A model generated the notes under the pieces. That model was given only the letters and a program-made list of their open reading frames with translations. It was not told the origin of the DNA and did not search any database. The position numbers and the translations under genes were made by a program. A DNA stretch of 64,000 nt from Duganella sp. BJB480 (GTDB lineage: Bacteria > Pseudomonadota > Gammaproteobacteria > Burkholderiales > Burkholderiaceae_D): contig QVIN01000009.1 in NCBI GenBank assembly GCA_003416985.1, positions 62,001 through 126,000 of the forward strand, given 5' to 3'. Below, piece after piece: positions 49,333 to 57,577 of this stretch (the stretch's first letter is position 1; every line of letters begins with the position of its first letter).

Positions 49333-49946
49333 GCGGCCTCCGGGAACAACGCCGGCAACAGCGCGACAAAATCGGCGCCGTCGTCGCCGTCGGCGGCGGC
49401 CGGCGCGCCGGCCGGCGCCTCGGCCGGCAGCACCAGCGCGATCAGCTGGCGCAGCGTGGGATCGGTCCAGGCTTGCTCGCGCAGCAACATCGCGTGACCG
49501 CTCCAGGCCCAGCCGGCGGCGTCGGCGACCGGCAGCACGGCCGGCCCCGGGCCGGCCTCGCCGTGTTGCAGCAACTGCAGCGCGTCCGCGCCCAACAGGG
49601 CGCGCAGCGGTTCCAGCACGGCGCGGTCGATGCAGCGCCGCAGCGCCGCGCGCCGCGCGTACAGCGCGCGCGCGGCCAGCACGCGCCACAGCAGCGCCGG
49701 CTCCAGCAGCGCCAGCCGGTTTGCCGGCCGCGCCAACGCCGCCGGCGCCAGCGGCGCCAGCCGCAGCGCCGCGCGCAGCCGGCCCAGCCGGCCGGGCTGG
49801 GAAGCCGGCAAGTGCCAGGCCAGCGCGGCGTCGGCGTCGAACAGCCGCGGCAGCCAGCTGGGATCGAGCTGGCGGTCCAGTTGCAGCAGCCGTTGCTCAT
49901 AGGCGCGCAGCAGCGCCGCCACCGGCGTCATGGCGGTGTCGTTCAT
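49317..49946 (-). CDS. hrpB4: T3SS accessory protein SctK (HrpB4-like)
   Basis: 209 residues, Ala/Leu/Arg-rich and helical: LLRAYEQRLLQLDRQLDPSW, RLALLEPALLWRVLAARALY and RRAALRRCIDRAVLEPLRAL. HrpB4/SctK proteins dock the sorting platform to the inner ring. Primary sequence is weakly conserved, so the call depends on the fixed order hrpB1-hrpB2-hrcJ-hrpB4-hrpB5-hrcN. ATGA overlap with hrcJ at the start and a 16-base overlap with hrpB5 at the end. Confidence 0.8.
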   Translation of the reverse strand: MNDTAMTPVAALLRAYEQRLLQLDRQLDPSWLPRLFDADAALAWHLPASQPGRLGRLRAALRLAPLAPAALARPANRLALLEPALLWRVLAARALYARRAALRRCIDRAVLEPLRALLGADALQLLQHGEAGPGPAVLPVADAAGWAWSGHAMLLREQAWTDPTLRQLIALVLPAEAPAGAPAAADGDDGADFVALLPALFPEAAWLFG

Positions 49947-50761
49947 CGGCCGCCGCTCCGCGCGCGCAGGCGGGCGCGCAGCGCGTCGGCGGCGCGGCGC
50001 CACCAGGGCGCGGGGCCGAGCGCGGTGACGTTGGCGGCGGCGCCGGCGTCAGCCTGGCGGCGCCGCCACAGTATCGCCGCCAGCAGCATGGCCAGCGCGG
50101 CGAGCGCCGCCGACAGCTGCCACGGCGCGTAGCTGGCGGCGCGCCGCGGCGGCAGTGGCAACGGGCGCGCCATCACGCCCGGCACCATGGTCACGCTGAC
50201 GTTGTCGTAGTTCAGCCCTTCGACGCTGTGTACCACCAGGTTCTTGATGCTGGGTACCAGCGAGGCGACGTCGGTGTTGGGCCGGTACTTGATGAACACC
50301 GAGGCGCTGGCCGGCTTGACCACGCTCGACAGCGGGTCGTTGTTGGGCAGCGCGATCTCGACATTGGCGACCGCCACGCCGTCGATGGTGGCCAGCGTGT
50401 GCGCCAGCTGTTGCGACACGCCGTAGATGAAACGCACCCGCTCCTCGGTCGGGGTGGAGATCAGGCCATCCTTCTTGAACATTTCGCCCAGGTTGCTGTA
50501 GCGCGCGCGCGGCAGGCCGTGCGCGTGCAGCGTGTTCATGGCGCGGGCGAAGTCTTCTTCCGCCACATTGATCTGCCAGCTCTTGCCGCCGTCCGGGGTG
50601 AGCTTGCTGGCGTCGACCTCGGTTTCCAGCAACACGGTCAGGATGTCGTTGGCGTCGGCTTCGCTCAGCTGGGCGAACAGTTGCTTGTCGCAGGCCGCCA
50701 GGCACAGACACAGGCACAGGGCTGCGCTCAGGCGCGGAAACAGGCTCATGGTCGCGCTCAC
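49943..50761 (-). CDS. hrcJ: T3SS inner-ring lipoprotein SctJ (HrcJ)
   Basis: 272 residues from a GTG at 50761, which overlaps the stop of hrpB2 (GTGA); ATG 50749 is an alternative start. Signal peptide with lipobox LAAC, then the two ring-building domains (NDILTVLLETEVDASKLTPD, EEDFARAMNTLHAHGLPRAR, TEERVRFIYGVSQQLAHTLA, ASVFIKYRPNTDVASLVPSI) and a C-terminal membrane anchor (AALAALAMLLAAILW). It forms the periplasmic-facing MS-like ring with SctD. Confidence 0.93.
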   Translation of the reverse strand: MSATMSLFPRLSAALCLCLCLAACDKQLFAQLSEADANDILTVLLETEVDASKLTPDGGKSWQINVAEEDFARAMNTLHAHGLPRARYSNLGEMFKKDGLISTPTEERVRFIYGVSQQLAHTLATIDGVAVANVEIALPNNDPLSSVVKPASASVFIKYRPNTDVASLVPSIKNLVVHSVEGLNYDNVSVTMVPGVMARPLPLPPRRAASYAPWQLSAALAALAMLLAAILWRRRQADAGAAANVTALGPAPWWRRAADALRARLRARSGGR

Positions 50762-51162
50762 TGGTTTTTCATCAGGGTTTGCACCGAACTCTTGCCCGAT
50801 TGCGCCAGGCCGTTGGCGACGTTCAGCTTGAACGTCAGCATCGCCATCTCGGTCTGCACATGGATGATGCGTTCGGCCAGCTGCGGCAGGTTGCTGGTGT
50901 CGCCGATGGAAAAGGACTTGGCGTTTTCCAGCGTGCTGGCGATCGCCTGGTCCTGCGAGGACACCAGATGGTTGAGCGCGGACGGGCCGTGCGCCGGCGC
51001 GCGCACCGCGCTGGTGGCCGGCTGTTGTTCCATCAAGGCGGCGAAACGGTCTACCAAGGACGATGCCGGCGGCGCGGCGGGCGGCGCGGCGGCGCCCGAT
51101 TCGACGCCGGCGGTGGCCGCGCCGGGCGGCAGCGGCGGCAGCGGAGGGATGGCAGCGATCAT
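50758..51162 (-). CDS. hrpB2: T3SS inner-rod protein SctI (HrpB2-like)
   Basis: 134 residues. Pro/Ala-rich start (MIAAIPPLPPLPPGAATAG), then a helical C-terminal half (LERIIHVQTEMAMLTFKLNV in modified form: AERIIHVQTEMAMLTFKLNV) ending SGKSSVQTLMKNQ, which matches the HrpB2/YscI C-terminal helix conserved for rod assembly. It is exported early and controls substrate switching. Preceded by GGGGAA, and 10 bases after the hrpB1 stop. Confidence 0.88.
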   Translation of the reverse strand: MIAAIPPLPPLPPGAATAGVESGAAAPPAAPPASSLVDRFAALMEQQPATSAVRAPAHGPSALNHLVSSQDQAIASTLENAKSFSIGDTSNLPQLAERIIHVQTEMAMLTFKLNVANGLAQSGKSSVQTLMKNQ

Positions 51163-51172
51163 GGCGTTCCCC

Positions 51173-51631
51173 TCAGGCCCGCAGGTAGTGGCTATAGCCG
51201 GGCTCGGCCGGCGCAGGCGGGGCCGGCTCCGGCTCGTCCTGCGGCTCGGGATGTTTGCCGAACAGCATGTTGACCAGGGCGATCGCTTCCGGGTCCTCGT
51301 TGCGCACCAGCACCTCGTTGGCGCTGATGGACCAGGCCGGGTCGTTGGCGGCGAACAGGCACACCGCCAGCAGCGCGGTGCTGATCGGCATCGCCGCGAT
51401 GCCGGGCGTGGCGCCGTCCAGGTTGCGCAGGATGTGGGTGGCCTGCAGGTATTTCTTGCGCTTCATCAGCAGCCAGGCGTCAAAGGTGTCCAGTTCGCGG
51501 AAGCGCGGCCGCAGCACGCGCAGCGCCGCCAGCAGCGCGTCCGACTCGGCCAGGCAGTCGTTCTTCACGCCGGCCAGCAGCACTTCGATGAGGGAGGAAA
51601 CGATTTTTTTGTCGCACGAGGTGTAGTCCAT
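51173..51631 (-). CDS. hrpB1: HrpB1/HrpK-family T3SS protein
   Basis: 152 residues, helical, with TPR-like turns: SSLIEVLLAGVKNDCLAESD, LLAALRVLRPRFRELDTFDA, MKRKKYLQATHILRNLDGA and IALVNMLFGKHPEPQDEPEP. It matches the HrpB1/HrpK family, first gene of the hrpB operon in Ralstonia and Xanthomonas, where it binds peptidoglycan or pilus components in the periplasm. The start at 51631 is set by family length; the longer open frame runs through the promoter. An exact hrpII box lies 98 bases upstream. Confidence 0.88.
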   Translation of the reverse strand: MDYTSCDKKIVSSLIEVLLAGVKNDCLAESDALLAALRVLRPRFRELDTFDAWLLMKRKKYLQATHILRNLDGATPGIAAMPISTALLAVCLFAANDPAWSISANEVLVRNEDPEAIALVNMLFGKHPEPQDEPEPAPPAPAEPGYSHYLRA

Positions 51632-51690
51632 GGGGTCCTGCCACTGGTTGGGTTGCGGGAGCGGGCCGGCGGCACCGCTGGTCACTGCAT

Positions 51691-51752
51691 ACGATACGCG
51701 CCGGCGCCGGCGCCGGCGCCGCCGGTGACGAAGCCATGGGGCCGCGAACGAA
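51691..51752 (-). promoter_or_regulatory. hrpII/PIP-box promoter of the hrpB1-hrcT operon
   Basis: Exact TTCG-N16-TTCG on the minus strand (51752-51729), then TATCGT (51696-51691) after 32 bases. It forms one arm of a palindromic region shared with the divergent hrcU box. Confidence 0.88.
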
Positions 51753-51765
51753 CCGCCCGCCGCGG

Positions 51766-51826
51766 TTCGTTCGCGGCGCGGGCGCTTCGCTGGCGGCGCC
51801 GCGCGCGCGGCGCGGAACGGCACAAT
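51766..51826 (+). promoter_or_regulatory. hrpII/PIP-box promoter of the hrcU operon
   Basis: Exact TTCG-N16-TTCG at 51766-51789, then CACAAT at 51821 after 31 bases. The upstream half-site lies in an inverted repeat (GCCGCGAACGAACCG ... GCGGTTCGTTCGCGGC) whose other arm holds the hrpB1 box, so one palindrome could seat activator on both strands. Confidence 0.85.
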
Positions 51827-51866
51827 GACGGGCGAGCGCTTGTTCCCTTCCCTTTGCCGGTGTCCC

Positions 51867-52964
51867 ATGTCAGACGAAAAAACCGAACGGCCCACAGAAA
51901 AGAAACTGCAGGATGCGCGCCGCGACGGCGAGAGCACCAAGAGCACCGATCTCGGCAGCGCGGCGGTGCTGCTGTCGGTGGTGGCCCTGATGGCGCTGGG
52001 CGGCACCACCCTGGGCGACGGCCTGCGCGCCCTGCTGCACGGCGCCCTGGACGAGGTGACGGCGGCCGGCCGGCCCGGCTACGACTTGTACACCCCGATG
52101 CTGGCCATCGCGCTGCAGGGCGCGCGCCTGCTGCTGCCCTTCCTGCTGGCGACGATGGTGGCCGCGGTGGCCGGCATCTGGGCCCAGACCGGCATCAACA
52201 TTTCATTCAAGCCGGTCGAGCTGAAGTTCAGCGCCGTCGATCCGGCCGCCGGCATGCAGCGCATCTTTTCGGTGCGCTCGCTGATCGACCTGCTGAAGAT
52301 GGTGGTCAAGGCAGTGGTGATCTTCGCCGTCATGCGCCAGACACTGATGCTGCTGGCGCCGCTGATCGTCGGCACCGCCTACCTGCCGGTGGCCGACATC
52401 GTGCAGATCAGCTGGCAGGTGCTGTACCAGTTCATCGCGATCGGCGGCGTGCTGGCGCTGCTGATGGGCGCGGTCGACTTCGGCATCCAGCGCTGGCTGT
52501 TCATCCGCGACCACCGCATGAGCAAGGACGACATCAAGCGCGAGCACAAGGATTCCGAAGGCGACCCCCGCCTCAAGGGCCAGCGCAAGGCGGTGGCCAA
52601 GGAGATGGCGCAGGGGGCGCCGGCCAGCGCGCTGAAGGGCGCGCAGGCGGTGATCGTCAACCCGACCCACTACGCGGTGGCGCTGCGCTACGCGCCGGAG
52701 GAGATGGGCCTGCCGCGGGTGATCGCCAAGGGCGTCGACGCCGACGCCCTGGCGCTGCGCCGCGCCGCGCAGCAGCAGGGCATCCCCATCATCGGCAATC
52801 CGCCGCTGGCGCGCGCCTTGTACACGGTCGCGCTGCACCATCCCATCCCCGAGCCGCTGTTCGAGACCGTGGCCGTGATCCTCAAGTGGGTGGCCGAGAT
52901 CGGCGCCCGTCCCGGCGAGGCGCATGCCGGCCCCGCCCACTCTTACCTGGCCGAACCGCTATGA
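51867..52964 (+). CDS. hrcU: T3SS switch protein SctU (HrcU)
   Basis: 365 residues. N-terminal TERPTEKKLQDARRDGESTK, four membrane spans, then the autocleaving NPTH (VIVNPTHYAVALRYAPEEMG) and the C-terminal domain ALALRRAAQQQGIPIIGNPP. It sets substrate specificity of the export gate. The start at 51867 is given by the family N-terminus. First gene of the hrcU-hrcV-hpaP-hrcQ-hrcR-hrcS-hpaA series. Confidence 0.95.
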   Translation: MSDEKTERPTEKKLQDARRDGESTKSTDLGSAAVLLSVVALMALGGTTLGDGLRALLHGALDEVTAAGRPGYDLYTPMLAIALQGARLLLPFLLATMVAAVAGIWAQTGINISFKPVELKFSAVDPAAGMQRIFSVRSLIDLLKMVVKAVVIFAVMRQTLMLLAPLIVGTAYLPVADIVQISWQVLYQFIAIGGVLALLMGAVDFGIQRWLFIRDHRMSKDDIKREHKDSEGDPRLKGQRKAVAKEMAQGAPASALKGAQAVIVNPTHYAVALRYAPEEMGLPRVIAKGVDADALALRRAAQQQGIPIIGNPPLARALYTVALHHPIPEPLFETVAVILKWVAEIGARPGEAHAGPAHSYLAEPL

Positions 52965-55015
52965 CCCTGCTGAAAAAACTCGACCTCGGCGGCGAGGTCG
53001 CCATTGCCGCGCTGGTGGTGGCGGTGATCGCGCTGATGATACTGCCGCTGCCGACCTTCCTGATCGACACGCTGCTGGCCATCAACATCACCATCAGCGT
53101 GGTGCTGCTGATGATCACCATGTACATTCCCAGCGCGGTGTCGTTTTCCTCCTTCCCCTCGCTGCTGCTGTTCACCACGCTGTTCCGGCTGTCGCTCAAT
53201 ATCGCCTCCACCAAGTCCATCCTGCTGCATGCCGACGCCGGCAGCATCATCGAGAGCTTCGGCGAGCTGGTGGTGGGCGGCAACCTGGTGGTGGGCCTGG
53301 TGGTGTTCCTGATCATCGCCACGGTGCAGTTCATCGTCATCGCCAAGGGCTCGGAGCGGGTGGCCGAGGTCGGCGCCCGCTTCACGCTGGACGCCATGCC
53401 GGGCAAACAGATGAGCATAGACGCCGACGTCCGCGCCGGCAACCTCAACCCGGACGTGGCGCGCCACCGGCGCGCGCTGCTGGCCACCGAGAGCCAGCTG
53501 CACGGCGGCATGGACGGCGCCATGAAGTTCGTCAAGGGCGACGCCATCGCCGGCCTGGTCATCACGCTGGTCAACATCCTGGCCGGCATCGTCATCGGCA
53601 TCACCTACCACGGCATGACCGCGGCCGAGGCGGCCAACCGCTTCGCCGTGCTGTCGATCGGCGACGCCATGGTGTCGCAGATTCCCTCGTTGCTGATCTC
53701 GGTGGCGGCCGGCATCATGATCACCCGCGTGGCCGGCAACGAGGACGCCGGCCCGACCTCGCTGGGCGCGGAAATCGCCAAGCAGCTCTGCGGCAACGCG
53801 CGCGCCCTGTTCAGCGCCTGCGCGCTGCTGACCGGCTTCGCCTTCGTCCCCGGCTTTCCGTCGGCGCTGTTCCTGGTGCTGGCCGGGCTGGTGTGCGCCG
53901 CCGGCTTTTACCTGTGGCGCCAGGAAAAGAACGGCGGCGCCGGCGGTGGCGGCGCGCCGCTGCCGGCGTTGCAACGCGAGGGCGCGAAGGACGCCGCCAC
54001 CGGCATCGCCGACGCCGCCCCGCCGTTCGCCTCGCCGCTGGCGATGCGCCTGTCGCCCGGGCTGGCCGCCTTGCTGAACACCGGGCAGTTCAACACCGCC
54101 ATCACCGCCGGACGCCAGCGCCTGAGCGAGGAACTGGGCCTGCCCTTCCCCGGCCTGAGCATGTGGAAGAGTGCTGCGCTGGACGCCCTGAGCTACGAGG
54201 TCCTGATGCACGACGTGCCGGTGGCGCGGGTGGCGCTGCCGGCGCAGCTGGCGATGCTGGAGCAGCCCGACGACGCGCTCAAGGCGCAGGCGCAGGAATT
54301 GCGGGACGTGGCCGGCATGGCGCACAGCTGGTGGGCCGACGCGGCGCTGCGTCAGGCCAACCCCGCGGCGCCGCTGCGCGCCAGCGAGGTGCTGATCGCC
54401 GGCCACGCGCTGCAACTGCTGCGCGAACAGTCCAAGCTGTTCGTCGGGGTGCAGGAGACCCAGTGGATCCTGGAGCGGCTGGCCGGCGAGTATCCCGGCC
54501 TGGTGGAGGAGGTCAAGAAGGCGCTGCCGGCGCAACGCATCGCCGACGTGCTGCGGCGCCTGCTCGAAGAGCAGATCCCGATCCGCAATATGCGCGCCAT
54601 CATGGAAAGCCTGGTGGCCTGGGGCCCCAAGGAAAAGGACATGTTGATGCTGACCGAATATGTGCGGGGCGACCTGGGCCGCTATATCGCCCACACCGCC
54701 ACCGCCGGCACCGGCCGCCTGCAGGCGGTGATGCTGGACGTCGCGGTCGAGCAGCTGATACGGCAATCGATCAAGGCCACGCCGGCCGGCAATTACCTGA
54801 CCCTGCCGCCGGACCAGGTCGACGCCATCATCGTCCGGCTTGAGCAGATCGCCGGCTCGCCGCCGCCGGCCATGCTGGCGGTGGTCACTTCGATGGACAT
54901 CCGGCGCTACTTCCGTCGCATGATCGAGCAGCGGCTGGCCTGGCTGCCGGTGTATTCGTTCCAGGAGCTGGGCGGCGATGTCCAGCTCCTGCCCCTGGGC
55001 AAACTGGTGATGTAG
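52961..55015 (+). CDS. hrcV: T3SS export gate SctV (HrcV)
   Basis: 684 residues. N-terminal half with about eight spans and the FHIPEP-family signatures LLLFTTLFRLSLNIASTKSI, FTLDAMPGKQMSIDAD and GAMKFVKGDAIAGL. C-terminal cytoplasmic nonameric-ring domain (RPNPAAPLRASEVLIAGHAL in part, VGVQETQWILERLAGEYPGL, KEKDMLMLTEYVRGDLGRYI). It receives chaperone-effector complexes. ATGA overlap with hrcU. Confidence 0.95.
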   Translation: MTLLKKLDLGGEVAIAALVVAVIALMILPLPTFLIDTLLAINITISVVLLMITMYIPSAVSFSSFPSLLLFTTLFRLSLNIASTKSILLHADAGSIIESFGELVVGGNLVVGLVVFLIIATVQFIVIAKGSERVAEVGARFTLDAMPGKQMSIDADVRAGNLNPDVARHRRALLATESQLHGGMDGAMKFVKGDAIAGLVITLVNILAGIVIGITYHGMTAAEAANRFAVLSIGDAMVSQIPSLLISVAAGIMITRVAGNEDAGPTSLGAEIAKQLCGNARALFSACALLTGFAFVPGFPSALFLVLAGLVCAAGFYLWRQEKNGGAGGGGAPLPALQREGAKDAATGIADAAPPFASPLAMRLSPGLAALLNTGQFNTAITAGRQRLSEELGLPFPGLSMWKSAALDALSYEVLMHDVPVARVALPAQLAMLEQPDDALKAQAQELRDVAGMAHSWWADAALRQANPAAPLRASEVLIAGHALQLLREQSKLFVGVQETQWILERLAGEYPGLVEEVKKALPAQRIADVLRRLLEEQIPIRNMRAIMESLVAWGPKEKDMLMLTEYVRGDLGRYIAHTATAGTGRLQAVMLDVAVEQLIRQSIKATPAGNYLTLPPDQVDAIIVRLEQIAGSPPPAMLAVVTSMDIRRYFRRMIEQRLAWLPVYSFQELGGDVQLLPLGKLVM

Positions 55016-55028
55016 GAGGCCACCCCAC

Positions 55029-55610
55029 ATGTCGACCTCACCGATCAAACCGCAAGCGGTGCGCCTGGCGCAACGCAACACCCAGCCGCCGCAGCGGCTG
55101 GCGCGCACCCACGCCCTGGCGGCGCGCTTTGCGGCGCGCTATCACGAATGCGAACCGTCGCCGTCGGCGCCCGCGCGCGCCGACGGCGACGCCGCGCCGG
55201 AGACGGGGGACGGGGAGGCCGTCGCGTCGATTGCCGCCGACGCCGCCGGCGTGGCGGCCGCCGCGGCGGTCACCACCTCGATGCCGCTGGGCGAACGCAT
55301 CGCGCGCGCCTGCCTGGACGGCCAGCACGGTGAACTGATGACCGCGCATCTGGCGGCGCTGGTGGCGCGCTTCTGCAACGCCCCGGCCGTCAGCGCCGGC
55401 GGCGGCTGGGAACTGCAGATCGACATCAACCCGGCCATCCTGGCCGAGACCCGCTTGTACCTGCAACTTTCGGCCTTTCGCTTATCGCTTCGGTTCGAGA
55501 CGCCCGACCCGCGCGCACAACGCTTAATCTGTGACCACAGCGCCGAGTTATGCCGGCGCCTGCGCGCGCAGCTGCAAGGTCAGCTCGATGTCACCGTCAC
55601 CTGCTGGTAA
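55029..55610 (+). CDS. hpaP: T3SS substrate-specificity/needle-length protein SctP (HpaP-like)
   Basis: 193 residues. Disordered Pro/Ala/Arg-rich N-terminal half; the C-terminal part GGWELQIDINPAILAETRLY, LQLSAFRLSLRFETPDPRAQ and LRAQLQGQLDVTVTCW has the compact alpha/beta pattern of T3S4 domains. Weakly conserved family; the call is helped by the position between hrcV and hrcQ, as in Ralstonia hpaP. It interacts with SctU to switch export from early to late substrates. Confidence 0.75.
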   Translation: MSTSPIKPQAVRLAQRNTQPPQRLARTHALAARFAARYHECEPSPSAPARADGDAAPETGDGEAVASIAADAAGVAAAAAVTTSMPLGERIARACLDGQHGELMTAHLAALVARFCNAPAVSAGGGWELQIDINPAILAETRLYLQLSAFRLSLRFETPDPRAQRLICDHSAELCRRLRAQLQGQLDVTVTCW

Positions 55611-55626
55611 GTTGGAAGGAAGCGAT

Positions 55627-56685
55627 ATGGAAGCCGTCATGCCCACGGGCCGCCTGCAAGACCGCCTGCCGGCCTTGGCGCCGGCGCTGGCGCGGCTGGC
55701 GCGCGGCCTGTTCGACGCGCGCCTGAACGCGCCGCTGGCGGCGCTGGGGCTGGCCATCGCGCCGGCGCCGGCGACGCCGGCGATCCGTCCGGCCCGCCTG
55801 CGGCTGCGCTGCTGCGGCGGCGAACTGGAAACCGTCATCGACGTCGAGCCGAGGCCGGCGCTGGAAAGCGCGGCCTTGCCGGCCGACGCCGCGGTGCGCG
55901 CGGCGCTGGCCGGGACGCTGCTGGCGCCGCTGTTCGAACGGTTGGCCGCGGCCGGGCTGCCGGCGCTGGAGGTGGCCGCGCTCGACCTGCTGGCCGACGG
56001 CGAAGCCTTGCCCGGCCTGGGGCTGGCCGTGCGCGCCGGCGGCGGCGGCGCCACGCTGCGCTTCACCGCCGCCGACCGCCGCGCGCTGACGCTGCTGGAA
56101 CACTATGCGCGCGACGCCGGCGCGCACTGGCCGCAACCGTTGCCAGCCGCGCTGGCCGCGCTGCTGCTGCCGGGCCGCGCCCGCATCGGCGCGCGGCGCT
56201 GCACGCCGGCCCTGCTGCGCTCGCTGCGTCCGGGCGACGTACTGCTCAATTGGAGTCCGGCCGGCGCCGGGCTCGCCACGCCGGCGCGTCCGCAGCTGTA
56301 CTGGGGGGCGCCGCGCGCCCTGCAGTACGCCGCGACGGCGCGCCTGGACCACCGCACCCTGACCCTGGAAAGCCTGCCCGCCATGCAACTGGACGACCAT
56401 ACCCTCCCTCCCGACCCATACGCCGAAGCCGAGGCGCCCGCCGTCGGCGTGGCCGCGCTGGAGTTGCCCGTCACGCTGGAGATCGCCACCATGGTGCTGG
56501 CGGTCGAGCAGCTGGCCGCGCTGCAGCCGGGCCAGGTGCTGGAGTTGCCGCTGCCGCTGGACCAGACCCAGATCCGCCTGGTGGCCTACGGCCAGACGCT
56601 GGGCTACGGCCAGCTGCTGATGGTCGGCGAGCAACTGGGCTTGCAGATCAGCCGCATGGCGGACGTGCATGAACCAGACGCCTGA
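55627..56685 (+). CDS. hrcQ: T3SS C-ring protein SctQ (HrcQ)
   Basis: 352 residues. The C-terminal ~75 residues are a surface-presentation-of-antigens (SPOA) domain: ELPVTLEIATMVLAVEQLAA, LQPGQVLELPLPLDQTQIRL and VAYGQTLGYGQLLMVGEQLG. The N-terminal part includes an internal SPOA-like fold. It is the cytoplasmic sorting platform of the injectisome. The start at 55627 is preceded by GGAAGGA. The C-terminus overlaps hrcR by 17 bases. No separate HrcQb gene follows, so it is the fused type. An internal start producing the C-terminal product is possible but not tested. Confidence 0.9.
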   Translation: MEAVMPTGRLQDRLPALAPALARLARGLFDARLNAPLAALGLAIAPAPATPAIRPARLRLRCCGGELETVIDVEPRPALESAALPADAAVRAALAGTLLAPLFERLAAAGLPALEVAALDLLADGEALPGLGLAVRAGGGGATLRFTAADRRALTLLEHYARDAGAHWPQPLPAALAALLLPGRARIGARRCTPALLRSLRPGDVLLNWSPAGAGLATPARPQLYWGAPRALQYAATARLDHRTLTLESLPAMQLDDHTLPPDPYAEAEAPAVGVAALELPVTLEIATMVLAVEQLAALQPGQVLELPLPLDQTQIRLVAYGQTLGYGQLLMVGEQLGLQISRMADVHEPDA

Positions 56686-57313
56686 TTTCGCCTCGCTGCT
56701 GCTGGCGGTTTTCGCGCTGGCGCTGCTGCCGTTCGCCGCCATGGTGATCACCTCCTACACCAAGATCGTGGTGGTGCTGGGCCTGCTGCGCAACGCCATC
56801 GGCGTCCAACAAGTGCCGCCCAACACGGTCTTGAACGGCATCGCCATCATCATTTCCTGTTACGTCATGGCGCCGATCGGCATGGAGGCGAGCCGCCACG
56901 CGCAGATGACGCCCGAGCCCGGATCTAACCAGATGATCCAGCTGTTCGACGCCGCGCGCGGACCGTTCCGCCAGTTCCTGGAAAAACACACCGACCCGCG
57001 CGAAAAAGCCTTCTTCCTGCGCTCGGCCCAGCAGATCTGGCCGGCCGACAAGGCCGCCCAGCTCAAGCCCGACGACCTGGTGGTGCTGGCGCCGGCGTTC
57101 ACGCTCACCGAGCTGACCGCCGCGTTCAAGATCGGCTTCCTGCTGTACCTGGTGTTCGTGGTGATCGACCTGGTCGTGGCCAACGTGTTGATGGCGCTGG
57201 GCCTGTCGCAGGTCTCGCCCAGCAACGTGGCCATCCCCTTCAAGCTGCTGCTGTTCGTGACCATGGATGGCTGGTCGACGCTGGTGCACGGCCTGGTCCT
57301 GACGTATCGGTGA
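56669..57313 (+). CDS. hrcR: T3SS export gate SctR (HrcR)
   Basis: 214 residues with four spans and the FliP-family motifs MVITSYTKIVVVLGLLRNAI, GVQQVPPNTVLNGIAIIISC and LSQVSPSNVAIPFKLLLFVT. Core of the export gate with SctS and SctT. It begins inside the end of hrcQ, a common arrangement. Confidence 0.95.
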   Translation: MNQTPDFASLLLAVFALALLPFAAMVITSYTKIVVVLGLLRNAIGVQQVPPNTVLNGIAIIISCYVMAPIGMEASRHAQMTPEPGSNQMIQLFDAARGPFRQFLEKHTDPREKAFFLRSAQQIWPADKAAQLKPDDLVVLAPAFTLTELTAAFKIGFLLYLVFVVIDLVVANVLMALGLSQVSPSNVAIPFKLLLFVTMDGWSTLVHGLVLTYR

Positions 57314-57316
57314 ACC

Positions 57317-57577
57317 ATGGACTATGACACTATCGGCCGCCTGACCAGCGCCGCCATGACCCTGTGCCTGCTGGTGTCGCTGCCGGCGGTGCTGGCGGCG
57401 GCGCTGATCGGCCTGCTCGTCTCCTTCCTGCAGGCGGTGACCTCGCTGCAGGATTCCAGCATCTCGCACGGCATCAAGCTGATCGTCGTGACGGTGGTGA
57501 TCATGCTGGCCGCCCCCTGGGGCGCCTCGGCCATCCTGCAGTTCGCCCGCAACATCATGCAGACCATCTTCCTATGA
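57317..57577 (+). CDS. hrcS: T3SS export gate SctS (HrcS)
   Basis: 86 residues with two spans (MTLCLLVSLPAVLAAALIGL, LIVVTVVIMLAAPWGASAIL) and the FliQ/SpaQ motif LVSFLQAVTSLQDSSISHGI. Begins 3 bases after hrcR and overlaps the next gene by ATGA. Family length is normal. Confidence 0.95.
   Translation: MDYDTIGRLTSAAMTLCLLVSLPAVLAAALIGLLVSFLQAVTSLQDSSISHGIKLIVVTVVIMLAAPWGASAILQFARNIMQTIFL

Noticed and set aside
49295..51866. Very long plus-strand open frame opposite the hrpB operon
   Set aside because: Arg/Pro/Ala-rich shadow of GC-rich genes on the other strand; the real plus-strand coding begins at hrcU (51867).
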